This document shows, piece by piece, positions 1-8,766 of a stretch of 64,000 nucleotides of DNA. A program made the position numbers and the translations under genes. How positions within the stretch are numbered: position 1 is the stretch's first letter; each line of letters begins with the position of its first letter. The stretch covers positions 62,001 to 126,000 of the forward strand of contig JAVBNX010000009.1 of NCBI GenBank assembly GCA_031551275.1, read 5' to 3'. This stretch comes from JAVBMJ01 sp031551275. GTDB lineage: Bacteria; Bacteroidota; Bacteroidia; Bacteroidales; Rikenellaceae. A model generated the notes under the pieces. That model had not been told where the DNA came from, made no database searches, and saw nothing but the letters and a program-made list of their open reading frames with translations.

Positions 1-1
1 G

Positions 2-1546
2 CACCTGCTTTTCCGCGAGTGCAGGATCAAAAAGGGGGACAAGATCGCCCTGATGGGGAGGAACAGCCCCCGCTGGTGCATCGCCTACCTCGCCACGCTG
101 ACCTACGGGGCGGTAATCGTGCCCATTTTGCAGGATTTCAACGCCAACGACATACACCACATCCTCAACCACAGCGAGAGCAAGCTGCTGTTCATCGGCG
201 ACACCTTCTGGGACGTGATCGAGGAGGACCAGGTGGAGAACATCGCCGCGGCCTTCACGCTGACCGATTTCTCCTGCATCTACGAGCGCAAAGGCTCCTC
301 GGTGGCCCGCTTCCAGAAGGAGATCATGAAGCACTACCGCAAGGCCTACCCCGGCGGTTTCGGTCCCGAGCACATCAAATACCCCGACCTTCCCAACGAC
401 GCGCTCGCGCTGCTCAACTACACCTCGGGCACGACCGGATTCAGCAAGGGGGTCATGCTTTCGATCAACAATTTGACCGGCAACGTGGTCTTCGTGCGCG
501 ACAAGAAGCTCCACTGGAAACGCAGCCGGATCGTCTCCTTTTTACCCCTGGCCCACGCCTACGGCTGCGCGGTGGATATGCTCTCGCCCCTGGCCGTCGG
601 TTCGCACATCAACCTGCTGGGTAAGATCCCCGCGCCCAAGGTGCTGACCGAGGCGATGCAGAGCTTCAAGCCCCATACCGTGTGTTCGGTGCCGCTGATC
701 CTCGAGAAGATATACAAGAAGCAGATCGCCCCCCAGTTGGGCAAGGGCGTGCTCAAGGTAGCCCTCAAGTTGCCGTTGATCGACTCGAAGATCTACGCCT
801 CCATCCGGAATAAATTGATCGAGACCTTCGGGGGCGAACTGGTCCAGTTCGTGATCGGGGGCGCGCCCCTCAACCGCGAGGTCGAGGAGTTCATGCTCAA
901 GATCAAGATGCCCATCTCGGTGGGCTACGGCATGACCGAGTGCGGCCCCTTGATCAGCTACACGCCGTTTTACGAGTACAAAGCCACATCCTGCGGCAAG
1001 GTGCTGGAATATGGCCTGATGGAGGCGAGGATCGACTCGCCCAGCCCGCAGACCGTACCCGGCGAGATCATCGTGCGGGGCGAGAACGTGATGATCGGCT
1101 ACTACAAGAACGAGGAGGCCACCAAAGCCGTCCTCGACGACGAGGGCTGGCTCTACACGGGCGACATCGGCACGATGGACCCCGACGGCACGCTCTACAT
1201 CCGCGGCCGCAGCAAGAGCATGATCCTGAGCAGCAACGGCCAGAACATCTACCCCGAGGAGATCGAGTCGAAACTCAACAACCTGCCCTTCGTGATGGAG
1301 TCGCTGGTCATCGAGAAGGGGGGCAAGCTCGTCGCCCTGGTGGTCCCCGACCTCGAACAGGCCGACGCCGTAGGCCTTACGGCCAACGACCTGCCCGAAA
1401 AGTTGGAAGAGACCCGCAAGGAGCTTAACCAACTGGTCGCCCCGTATGAGCAGGTCAGCCAGATCGTGTTGTATCCCAAGGAGTTCGAGAAGACGCCGAA
1501 AAAGAGCATCCGACGTTACCTCTATACCAATACCAACGTGGTGTAA
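2..1546 (+). CDS. AMP-dependent acyl-CoA synthetase (long-chain fatty acid-CoA ligase), 5' end cut by window
   Basis: Adenylate-forming enzyme expected to activate a fatty acid with ATP and transfer it to CoA. The reading frame is open from base 2 and upstream of the first internal ATG (base 53) it still reads as family sequence, so the true start lies outside the window; 514 codons are visible. The ATP-binding signature YTSGTTGFSKG lies near bases 418-455, the adenylation motif GYGMTECG near 922-945, the YTGDIG hinge motif near 1154-1171, and a KTPKKSIRR segment near the C-terminus holds the expected catalytic lysine region. No membrane segment is obvious. It is followed by a strong hairpin terminator and converges with the next gene. 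Family assignment is firm; chain-length specificity cannot be read. Confidence 0.93.
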   Translation, partial: HLLFRECRIKKGDKIALMGRNSPRWCIAYLATLTYGAVIVPILQDFNANDIHHILNHSESKLLFIGDTFWDVIEEDQVENIAAAFTLTDFSCIYERKGSSVARFQKEIMKHYRKAYPGGFGPEHIKYPDLPNDALALLNYTSGTTGFSKGVMLSINNLTGNVVFVRDKKLHWKRSRIVSFLPLAHAYGCAVDMLSPLAVGSHINLLGKIPAPKVLTEAMQSFKPHTVCSVPLILEKIYKKQIAPQLGKGVLKVALKLPLIDSKIYASIRNKLIETFGGELVQFVIGGAPLNREVEEFMLKIKMPISVGYGMTECGPLISYTPFYEYKATSCGKVLEYGLMEARIDSPSPQTVPGEIIVRGENVMIGYYKNEEATKAVLDDEGWLYTGDIGTMDPDGTLYIRGRSKSMILSSNGQNIYPEEIESKLNNLPFVMESLVIEKGGKLVALVVPDLEQADAVGLTANDLPEKLEETRKELNQLVAPYEQVSQIVLYPKEFEKTPKKSIRRYLYTNTNVV

Positions 1547-1560
1547 GCGAGGTTTTATAC

Positions 1561-1595
1561 GAAAATACTCCGGCCGAAAGCCGGAGTATTTTTGT
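1561..1595 (+). terminator. Rho-independent terminator, usable in both directions
   Basis: An 11-bp perfect stem (AATACTCCGGC / GCCGGAGTATT) around a CGAAA loop is followed by a T run on the plus strand and preceded by A residues, so it can end both the acyl-CoA ligase transcript and the converging leftward transcript from the 1614-2408 gene. Confidence 0.85.
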
Positions 1596-1613
1596 GTGGT
1601 GCAGATGCCGATT

Positions 1614-2408
1614 CTACTTTACTTTATCAAAAACGACTATTCTTTGCATATTGAATAACTTTTCATCGGGATTGTATTCGTTGAAGACGACATCCTCGAC
1701 CATGATGGAGTGCTCGATCTGTTTATCCTGCATCGATACCCATAACTCCCCGTAATACATTGACCGGCCTTTCACGATAGTGTCGATATTGAATGGGTTG
1801 AAAAGCGATTCGAATTTCACGACAGCGCATAATTCGTTGTTATGCCAGGTAACTCCCGACCAGATATAAGTTAGATATTGATTGGAAAACGTATAGGAAT
1901 TCTCGAACGCTATATCGTTGCCGTCCATTAAGCGGGGGGTAAACGCCTTGTTGAATTCCAGGCTGTCGATAACCTGCCACCCGATCTCCTGCATGATGAC
2001 CGCATCGGCCGCAAGCATCCTTGCCCACTCTTTTTTTTGTCGGGGGATGTCCCCGTAAAGACCTGCGTTTAAAAAATCGGTGGACTTGGTTTTGTATTTA
2101 AGCCCGTTGAATTCGGGCCATTCGATCGTTTTGACCGGCTCCTGCCTCAGGCCGTCGATCTTTGCCCAACGTACGTTTTGCCACTCGACCGAATCGTTGT
2201 CGTAAACCCAAAAGGATGCTTTGATCGCGTCGGCGAAAATTGTGTTGTGCCCTACAGGGTGCAGAATTTGCTTTTTTATCGTCACATCATACTCCTGCTT
2301 TGCCGGGACTATCGCCGGGACCTCTTTTAGCCTGGTTTTGTACCATGCATCTTGAGCGTTGGCTTGTGCGCAGGCTATGAAGAGCGCCATAAGTAAAAAC
2401 TGTTTCAT
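1614..2408 (-). CDS. Secreted/periplasmic protein of unknown function
   Basis: A 264-residue protein with a clear N-terminal signal peptide (MKQFLLMALFIACAQANAQ, probable cleavage after AQA/NAQ). The rest is a soluble, tyrosine- and tryptophan-rich sequence with no motif I recognise. The gene starts 24 bp after the stop of the large outer-membrane receptor on the same strand, so it is probably its operon partner; in Bacteroidota, receptors of this type are often followed by a small secreted GLPGLI-family protein, but the GLPGLI motif is not present here. Base composition is visibly more AT-rich than the neighbours. Function is not assigned. Confidence 0.8.
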   Translation of the reverse strand: MKQFLLMALFIACAQANAQDAWYKTRLKEVPAIVPAKQEYDVTIKKQILHPVGHNTIFADAIKASFWVYDNDSVEWQNVRWAKIDGLRQEPVKTIEWPEFNGLKYKTKSTDFLNAGLYGDIPRQKKEWARMLAADAVIMQEIGWQVIDSLEFNKAFTPRLMDGNDIAFENSYTFSNQYLTYIWSGVTWHNNELCAVVKFESLFNPFNIDTIVKGRSMYYGELWVSMQDKQIEHSIMVEDVVFNEYNPDEKLFNMQRIVVFDKVK

Positions 2409-2432
2409 CGATCAATCGTTTAATGAATGAGA

Positions 2433-5400
2433 TTACATTCCCGGAGGGGGACCGCCCGGGCCGGGGCCTCCCGGACCGCCGGAGTAAGTGCGCGGACCGC
2501 CGCCTTCGCCGCCCGGTCCGCCGGGACCCATGTAGACGCGCGGGCCTCCTTCGCCTGTGCCCTGGCTGGAGCCCGACCCCGCCCCGTCGCCGCGTTGCCG
2601 CGCCGCGAAGGAGCGGATGTTGTAGACGAAGTTGATGCCGAAGTAGCGGCCCATCACGCGGTTGGTCACGTTGGAGATCGCGGTGGCCGTTACCGAGCGC
2701 GCGAAGCTCTTGTTCTGGTTTAGGATGTCGTAGGCCCCTACGCTGATCTCGCCGCGATTGTTCTTGAAGATCTTCTTGCCCGCCTGGAAGTTGATGATCA
2801 GAAACTGCTCGTCGTACTTGACCGTGATGCCTTTGGATTGCGAGAAGGAGGCGTTGCCCGTCAGGGTAATCCCCGCCCAGGTAATCCACTTGAACTTCCC
2901 GGTGGCGTAGTGGCTGAAGAACTTGTTGTCGCTACCCATCACGGTATTCTTGACGATGTTGTAGCCGCCGTTGTAGGTAAAGGTAAAGTCGAGGTTCTCG
3001 CTGATGTTGCTGCCCAGCACCGCCCCGCCGTTCATGAAGTAGGTGTTCGAAAAGTTCTTCTCGTCGTTGAGGATGCTCGGGGTGCGGGCGTAATTCATCC
3101 CCACGTTGAGGTTCAGGTTGCTCTTCATGAAGGTCAAGGGAACACCGAAGCTCGAAAAGCCGCCCAACGAACGGTAGCCGCTCATGTTGATCTGCCGGGT
3201 GTACTGGGCGTTGGGGTCGAGGTCGATGCCGTTGACGGTCGTTCCGCCCGGACCGGCTCTGACGATCGACTCGCCGATGTAATTGGAAATGACGCTCGCG
3301 TTGGCCCCCACCATAAAGGTACGGCCCTTGTTGACGACAGAGTTGGTGTAGGTCGTGCTCAAACTGTACGACATGCTTGGCACCAGTTGGGGGTTACCCT
3401 GGGTAATGTTCTGCGGGTTACTGATGTCCACCACATCCTGCAACTGGCTGATCGAGGGGTTCGAAGTCCTCGAACGGAGGTAGATGCGCAGGGTGTTCTG
3501 CGGGTTGAAGGCCTGGTTGAGCATCCCGAAGAAGACCACGTTGTTGAAGGTGCGCGACAGGTTGTAGGTCTGCGGATAGGTCCTGTCCGAGGTCAAATCC
3601 GACAGTTGGTAGGAGACGTTGGCTATGGCCGTGGTCTTCTCGCCCCCCAGGCGGTAACCCGGGCCTACAGTGTGGGTCATGTAGCCGCTGTTGTACTTGT
3701 TGGAGTAGTCGGGATTGAACGCAAAGGGGTCGATGCCGTTGGAGACCTCGGTCTGGCGGTCGGCGTCCGAGTAGCTGTACCGCGCCTGGTATTGGAGGTA
3801 AATCTGCGAGATCTTACTCAGGGGTTCCGTGTATTGTACGCTGCCCCCGATGCGGTAGCTGTTGGAGTTATTCAGGCTGCGCTGCAACAGGATTGAGTCG
3901 GGCCTGCTGCCCTCGGGGTAGTAAATCTTGTGCCAATCCGACGAGGCGGTGTTGTCATTCTTGCTCAAGCTGCCGCTCACGTCGGCCATGATCGTGCGGC
4001 CGGGCTTGCCCAACTGGAGACGGTAGAACAGGCCGTTGCTGATGTTGTAGCCATGGGATTTGGAGTTGCGGCCGGAGAAGATGTCGTCGACCAGTTGCTT
4101 GAGTTGGGTGGCGTAGTCGGGGCTGAGCAGCTCGTCGCGCCTGCTGGTCGCGCTTTCGTTGGTGTAGTTCTGGAAACTGGCCTCCGGACGCCACATCAGG
4201 GTCTGCTTGTCGCTGATCTTGTAGTCCATCCTTAGGTTGATGCGGTGGTTGTAGTTGCGCGAGGCCGAACCCGTCGTGTCGCGGTAGAAGGGTATCATGT
4301 TGCCCGTGGCGATCTGCTCGACGTCGGAGAGGCGCACGTTCTCGGTCTTGGTCGTGTTGAAAAAGTAGCTCCCCTGCACGTCGATCTTCTGGCCCCACTT
4401 GTCGCTGTAATTGATCCCCGCGGAGGCCACTTTGGCGATGCCGTCCATCTGGCCGACCATAAAGTCGCGGGAGCTCCAGCCTCCTCCTCCCCGGCCGCCC
4501 CCCCGGCTGCGCATGCTGCCGCCCCGGGAACTGAACCCGCCCGAACTGCTGCCCGTCACGCCCAGGATGTCCTCGGTGGAGAAATTTTGCTGGTTGATGT
4601 TGTTGAACAGGCCCAGCAGCGAGATCCGCCTGCTGCCCTTGAAGGAGTTGATGTTGCCGCTCAGGATGTACTTGTTGGGGTCGACGCCGGCTTGCGCGTC
4701 GGGGTCGTAGCCGTAGCCCGCCGTTACCTTGCCGAAGATGCTGGCCTTGGCCGAGGGCAGGGTAACGATGTTGATGGCCTTGTAGCCCTCGCCGTCGTCG
4801 ACGCCGGAGAACTCCGCGTTGTCGCTCAGCTTGTTGAACACCTCGACCTTGGAGACCATTTCGGCCGGAAGCGTGCGGATGGCCATCGTCACGTCGCCGC
4901 CGAAGAACTCCTTGCCGTCGACGAAGACCTTCTTGACCGTCTCGCCCTGGGCCTCGACCGTGCCGTCGACCACCGAGATGCCGGGCATCTTACTGAGCAG
5001 CCCCTCGGCGTCGGCGTCGGCGGTTACCTTGAACGAACTGGCGTTGTAGACCACTGTGTCGCCCTTTTGCGAGGTGCGCATGCTCACGCCCTGTATGGTC
5101 ACGTCCTTGATGCGGAGCGCCTCGGGCAGGAGCACGATCTTGCCCAGGTCGGTGGTCCCGCTGTTGGCCCTGACCTGCTTGGTAAAGGTCTGGTAGCCCA
5201 GAAAACTGATGTCGATCCGGTAGCTGCCGTAGGGTACGGTGGTGCGGATACGTCCCCCGGCTTCCGACGCCCCCTGGCGCACCAGTTTGGTCGAGTCGTC
5301 GGCCTGGTAAACGGTAATTACCGCGCCCGGGATGCCGTCGTTGGTGTCGTGATCGACCACCGTGGCGATGATCGCGGAAGTATTTTGCCCGAAGGCGCAA

Positions 5401-5447
5401 AGGCCTAGGGCCAGAAGGAGCAGGGTAATCGGGAATAGTTTGCGCAT
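2433..5447 (-). CDS. TonB-dependent-receptor-like outer membrane beta-barrel protein with carboxypeptidase-regulatory-like N-domain
   Basis: A 1004-residue outer-membrane protein. It has a signal peptide (about residues 1-20), a carboxypeptidase-regulatory-like beta-sandwich (about 25-105) that starts with an IIATVVDHDTNDGIPGA-type segment, a plug-like region with the LPAEMVSKVEVF motif (about 190-235) and a long beta-barrel rich in alternating aromatic strands. This matches the outer-membrane beta-barrel/TonB-dependent family of Bacteroidota with the PF14905-type barrel; no TonB box was recognised. A Gly/Arg/Ser-rich loop lies near residues 305-330. After the apparent last strand (ending FVYNIRSF) there is an unusual tail of about 57 residues dominated by Gly and Pro. 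Substrate unknown. It leads the two-gene unit with the downstream secreted protein. Confidence 0.88.
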   Translation of the reverse strand: MRKLFPITLLLLALGLCAFGQNTSAIIATVVDHDTNDGIPGAVITVYQADDSTKLVRQGASEAGGRIRTTVPYGSYRIDISFLGYQTFTKQVRANSGTTDLGKIVLLPEALRIKDVTIQGVSMRTSQKGDTVVYNASSFKVTADADAEGLLSKMPGISVVDGTVEAQGETVKKVFVDGKEFFGGDVTMAIRTLPAEMVSKVEVFNKLSDNAEFSGVDDGEGYKAINIVTLPSAKASIFGKVTAGYGYDPDAQAGVDPNKYILSGNINSFKGSRRISLLGLFNNINQQNFSTEDILGVTGSSSGGFSSRGGSMRSRGGGRGGGGWSSRDFMVGQMDGIAKVASAGINYSDKWGQKIDVQGSYFFNTTKTENVRLSDVEQIATGNMIPFYRDTTGSASRNYNHRINLRMDYKISDKQTLMWRPEASFQNYTNESATSRRDELLSPDYATQLKQLVDDIFSGRNSKSHGYNISNGLFYRLQLGKPGRTIMADVSGSLSKNDNTASSDWHKIYYPEGSRPDSILLQRSLNNSNSYRIGGSVQYTEPLSKISQIYLQYQARYSYSDADRQTEVSNGIDPFAFNPDYSNKYNSGYMTHTVGPGYRLGGEKTTAIANVSYQLSDLTSDRTYPQTYNLSRTFNNVVFFGMLNQAFNPQNTLRIYLRSRTSNPSISQLQDVVDISNPQNITQGNPQLVPSMSYSLSTTYTNSVVNKGRTFMVGANASVISNYIGESIVRAGPGGTTVNGIDLDPNAQYTRQINMSGYRSLGGFSSFGVPLTFMKSNLNLNVGMNYARTPSILNDEKNFSNTYFMNGGAVLGSNISENLDFTFTYNGGYNIVKNTVMGSDNKFFSHYATGKFKWITWAGITLTGNASFSQSKGITVKYDEQFLIINFQAGKKIFKNNRGEISVGAYDILNQNKSFARSVTATAISNVTNRVMGRYFGINFVYNIRSFAARQRGDGAGSGSSQGTGEGGPRVYMGPGGPGGEGGGPRTYSGGPGGPGPGGPPPGM

Positions 5448-5476
5448 AAGTAACTGAGGTTACCATTTAACCTGCG

Positions 5477-5484
5477 CGAAAGTA
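5477..5484 (-). promoter_or_regulatory. -7 element for the outer-membrane receptor gene
   Basis: On the minus strand the sequence reads TACTTTCG, one base off the Bacteroidota -7 consensus TAnnTTTG, about 30 nt upstream of the receptor ATG. Confidence 0.5.
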
Positions 5485-5550
5485 CGGAATTAATAAAAAC
5501 AATGGATAATCCGATCTGTGAATCGCCCGATTTTAAGGGTCAATCGCCCG

Positions 5551-6426
5551 TTATTCGTATCCGAATTTCCGGAGTTGGAGCTCGCTGTTGCGCCACTCGT
5601 CGCTCACTTTGACGTGAAGCTCCAAAAAGACCTTTTTGCCCAGGAATTTTTCGAGGTCCGTCCGCGCCTGCGTGCCGACCCGCTTGAGCATTTCGCCCTT
5701 GTGGCCTATCACGATGCCCTTTTGCGAGTTGCGCGCCACGAACAGCGTCGCGGCGATCCGGTCCATTGCGGGCTCCTCTTTGTAGGCGTCCACGACCACC
5801 TCGATCGAGTAGGGGATCTCCTTCTGGTAGTTCAGCAGCACCTTTTCGCGGATGATCTCCGAGGCGAAAAAACGCATCGTGCGGTCGGTCAGCGCGTCCT
5901 TCGGGTAGTAGGGCTCGCCCTCGGGCAGTTTTCCCAGGATCAGGTCCAGCACTCCCCCCACGTTGAACGCCGCTTTGGCCGAAACGGCGACGATATCGGC
6001 CTGCGGCAGCCTCTTTTCCCATAACGCGACCAGGGCCTCCAATGCTTCGGGCGTGGTCAGGTCGATCTTGTTGATGACCAGGATCACGGGCGCGCCGATC
6101 TCCCCCAGCTTGGACGAAAACTCCGCCGTCGAGGCCTCGCTCTCGGTCACGTCGGTCACGTACAACACCACGTCGGCGTCGGTCATCGCCCCGCGGACGA
6201 ACTTCATCATCGACTCCTGCAACTTGTAGGCGGGTTTGAGGATGCCCGGCGTGTCGGAGTAGACGATCTGGAAATCCTCGCCGTTGACGATCCCCATGAT
6301 CCGGTGGCGCGTGGTCTGGGCCTTGGAGGTGATGATCGACAAGCGTTCGCCGACCAGGGCGTTCATCAAAGTCGATTTGCCTACGTTGGGATTTCCCAGG
6401 ATATTTACAAAACCTGAACGGTGCAT
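5551..6426 (-). CDS. era: GTPase Era
   Basis: Essential ribosome-associated GTPase that binds 16S rRNA and the 30S subunit during maturation. The start is placed at the ATG at 6426 (MHRSGFVNILGNPNVGKS), giving 291 residues; an upstream in-frame TTG at 6447 overlaps the -7 promoter element and is rejected. G1 motif GNPNVGKS lies at residues 11-18, the DTPG (G3) motif and the NKID (G4) motif are present, and a C-terminal KH domain includes the IGHKGEMLKRVG loop. Length and domain order are as usual for Era. It is divergent from ffh, with promoters packed into about 70 bp. Confidence 0.97.
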   Translation of the reverse strand: MHRSGFVNILGNPNVGKSTLMNALVGERLSIITSKAQTTRHRIMGIVNGEDFQIVYSDTPGILKPAYKLQESMMKFVRGAMTDADVVLYVTDVTESEASTAEFSSKLGEIGAPVILVINKIDLTTPEALEALVALWEKRLPQADIVAVSAKAAFNVGGVLDLILGKLPEGEPYYPKDALTDRTMRFFASEIIREKVLLNYQKEIPYSIEVVVDAYKEEPAMDRIAATLFVARNSQKGIVIGHKGEMLKRVGTQARTDLEKFLGKKVFLELHVKVSDEWRNSELQLRKFGYE

Positions 6427-6444
6427 TGTATAGAATTTAGGGTA

Positions 6445-6452
6445 CAAAGGTA
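6445..6452 (-). promoter_or_regulatory. -7 element of the era promoter
   Basis: TACCTTTG on the minus strand, a perfect match to TAnnTTTG, 18 nt upstream of the era ATG. This placement rules out the upstream TTG as start. Confidence 0.75.
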
Positions 6453-6473
6453 GGGTTTTCCCCCGAAAAATCT

Positions 6474-6481
6474 TACCTTTG
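6474..6481 (+). promoter_or_regulatory. -7 element of the ffh promoter
   Basis: TACCTTTG, perfect match to TAnnTTTG, 19 nt upstream of the ffh ATG. It sits only about 21 bp from the oppositely oriented era element, so the two promoters overlap. Confidence 0.75.
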
Positions 6482-6500
6482 CGTTCCTTATTATACCGCC

Positions 6501-7814
6501 ATGTTCGAAAACCTGACAGATAGATTAGAACGCTCCTTCAAGATACTCAAGGGCGAAGGCCGAATTACCGAGATCAACGTAGCCGAGACCCTCAAGGAGA
6601 TCCGCCGCGCGTTGATCGACGCCGACGTCAACTACAAGGTGGCCAAGACCTTCACCGACGAGGTCAAGCAGAAAGCCATGGGCGGGGATGTGCTTACCGC
6701 CGTCAAGCCCGGCCAGATGCTTACCAAGATCGTCCGCGACGAGTTGGCTGTGCTGATGGGGGGGCAGATGACCGATATCAACCTGCAGGGCAGCCCGGCC
6801 GTGATCCTTATTTCGGGTTTGCAGGGCTCGGGTAAGACCACCTTTTCCGGCAAACTGGCCGCCCAGATCAAGTCCAAGCGGGGCCGGGGCGTGTTGTTGG
6901 TGGCGGGCGACGTCTACCGTCCGGCGGCTATCGACCAGTTGAAGATCCTCGGCCAGCAGGTCGGCGTGGAGGTTTTTACTGAGCCTGGAAATACAAACCC
7001 GGTCCAAATTGCCGAGAATGCCATAAAATACGCCCGCAGCAAGGGCCTCAACACGGTGATCGTCGATACGGCGGGCCGCCTGGCCGTCGACGAGGCGATG
7101 ATGAAGGAGATCGAGGCGATCAAAAAGGCCGTCAAGCCTTCGGAAACCCTCTTTGTGGTCGACTCGATGACGGGCCAGGACGCGGTCAACACCGCCCGGG
7201 AGTTCAACCAGAGGCTCGATTTCGACGGAGTGGTGCTTACCAAGCTGGACGGCGACACCCGCGGCGGCGCGGCCATTTCGATCCGCTCCGTGGTCCAGAA
7301 GCCGATCAAGTTCATCAGCGCGGGCGAGAAGATGGACGCCCTGCAACCCTTCCACCCCGAGCGGATGGCCGACAGGATATTGGGCATGGGCGATATCGTC
7401 TCGCTGGTCGAGCGCGCGCAGGAACAATACGACGAGGAGGAGGCCCGCAAGCTCAAAAAGAAGATCGTCAAGGACCAGTTCGATTTCAACGACTTCCTGG
7501 CCCAGATCGCCCAGGTCAAGAAGATGGGCAACCTGAAGGACGTGGCCTCGATGATCCCCGGCGTGGGCAAGATGCTGAAAAATGTCGACATCAGCGACGA
7601 CGTGTTCAAGCAGACCGAGGCCATCATCTACTCGATGACCCCCTACGAGAGGTCCAACCCCCAGGCGCTGAACGGCAGCCGAAGGGACCGCATCGCCAAG
7701 GGCAGCGGGGTAACCACGGCCGAGGTCAACAAGCTGTTGAAGCAATTCGAAGATACGAGGAAGATGATGAAGATGGCGGCCGGAGGCGGTCTGCCGGGGA
7801 TGAGAAGGCGATAA
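6501..7814 (+). CDS. ffh: Signal recognition particle protein Ffh (SRP54)
   Basis: GTPase subunit of the signal recognition particle that targets nascent membrane and secreted proteins to FtsY and the Sec translocon. The 437-residue protein shows the N-domain helical bundle, the P-loop GLQGSGKTT (near residue 105), DTAGRL, TKLDGDTRGG and a C-terminal methionine-containing M domain with the GSGVTTAEVNKLLKQF segment that forms the RNA-binding helix-turn-helix. The M domain ends shortly after a Met-rich tail (RKMMKMAAGG). Start ATG is directly downstream of a Bacteroidota promoter. folD follows after 16 bp on the same strand. Confidence 0.97.
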   Translation: MFENLTDRLERSFKILKGEGRITEINVAETLKEIRRALIDADVNYKVAKTFTDEVKQKAMGGDVLTAVKPGQMLTKIVRDELAVLMGGQMTDINLQGSPAVILISGLQGSGKTTFSGKLAAQIKSKRGRGVLLVAGDVYRPAAIDQLKILGQQVGVEVFTEPGNTNPVQIAENAIKYARSKGLNTVIVDTAGRLAVDEAMMKEIEAIKKAVKPSETLFVVDSMTGQDAVNTAREFNQRLDFDGVVLTKLDGDTRGGAAISIRSVVQKPIKFISAGEKMDALQPFHPERMADRILGMGDIVSLVERAQEQYDEEEARKLKKKIVKDQFDFNDFLAQIAQVKKMGNLKDVASMIPGVGKMLKNVDISDDVFKQTEAIIYSMTPYERSNPQALNGSRRDRIAKGSGVTTAEVNKLLKQFEDTRKMMKMAAGGGLPGMRRR

Positions 7815-7830
7815 TTAAAAACACAACGAT

Positions 7831-8709
7831 ATGCAACTGATCGATGGCAAAGAAGTAGCGGCCAAACTCAAGGCCGAAATTGCGGAGCAGGTGGCCGAAA
7901 TGGTCGCGCAGGGCCAGCGCCCGCCCCACCTGGTGGCGATCCTGGTCGGCGAGGACGGCGCGAGCCAGACCTACGTGGGCCACAAGGAGAAGTGCTGCGG
8001 CGAGGTGGGCTTCCGCTCCACCGTGCTCAGGCTGCCCGACACGACCCCCGAGGCCGAACTGCTGGAGCTGATCGCGCAACTGAACGCGGACAAGGCGGTG
8101 GACGGCTTTATCGTGCAACTGCCCCTGCCCAGACACATCTCCGAGCAGAAAGTGATCGAGGCTATCGACCCCGGAAAGGACGTGGACGGCTTCCACCCGG
8201 TCAACACGGGGCGCATGGTGAGCGGCCTGCCCGCCTTTATCCCCGCCACGCCCGACGGCATCCTCGAGCTGCTCAAATACTACAAGATCGAAACCTCGGG
8301 CAAGACCTGCGCCGTGATCGGACGCAGCAACATCGTGGGCCGACCGATGGCTAACCTGCTCTCGCAGAAGGGTTGGGACTGCACGGTAACCATCTGCCAC
8401 AGCCGCACACGCGACCTGGCGGGTACGGTCGCCCAGGCCGACATTATCATCGCCGCCCTGGGCCAGGCCCAATTCGTTACCGCGGACATGGTCAAGCCCG
8501 GCGCCGTGGTGATCGACGTGGGCATCACACGTGTCCCGAGCGACAAGACCAAGAGCGGCTGGAAACTGCTGGGCGACGTCAAATTCGACGAGGTGGCCCC
8601 CAAATGCAGCTTTATTACCCCCGTCCCCGGCGGCGTAGGCCCGATGACGATCATCTCGCTGATGAAGAATACGCTCGCCGCGCGGATGAAAAGCGGTAAT
8701 AAACGGTAA
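7831..8709 (+). CDS. folD: Bifunctional methylenetetrahydrofolate dehydrogenase / methenyltetrahydrofolate cyclohydrolase FolD
   Basis: Cytosolic one-carbon enzyme interconverting 5,10-methylene-, 5,10-methenyl- and 10-formyl-tetrahydrofolate with NADP. The 292-residue product has the family signatures: the SQTYVGHKEK segment with the catalytic Lys/Tyr pair near residues 49-58, VDGFIVQLPLPRH near 90-102, the Rossmann segment VIGRSNIVGRP near 162-172, and PGGVGPMT near the C-terminus. Length is typical. It starts 16 bp after ffh and is probably co-transcribed with it. A GC-rich hairpin follows its stop codon. Confidence 0.97.
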   Translation: MQLIDGKEVAAKLKAEIAEQVAEMVAQGQRPPHLVAILVGEDGASQTYVGHKEKCCGEVGFRSTVLRLPDTTPEAELLELIAQLNADKAVDGFIVQLPLPRHISEQKVIEAIDPGKDVDGFHPVNTGRMVSGLPAFIPATPDGILELLKYYKIETSGKTCAVIGRSNIVGRPMANLLSQKGWDCTVTICHSRTRDLAGTVAQADIIIAALGQAQFVTADMVKPGAVVIDVGITRVPSDKTKSGWKLLGDVKFDEVAPKCSFITPVPGGVGPMTIISLMKNTLAARMKSGNKR

Positions 8710-8723
8710 TATAGGTTACTGGA

Positions 8724-8744
8724 AAGGGGCCCTATGGGCCCCTT
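8724..8744 (+). terminator. Hairpin after folD, probable weak terminator
   Basis: A 9-bp perfect stem (AAGGGGCCC / GGGCCCCTT) with a 3-nt loop starts 14 nt after the folD stop. The T tract behind it is short and interrupted, so termination strength is uncertain. Confidence 0.55.
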
Positions 8745-8766
8745 CTCGTAAACAGTTACTCAGAGG

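Noticed and set aside
6525..7745. 406-codon frame on the minus strand opposite ffh
   Set aside because: Antisense shadow; Leu/His/Asp-rich without recognisable domain.
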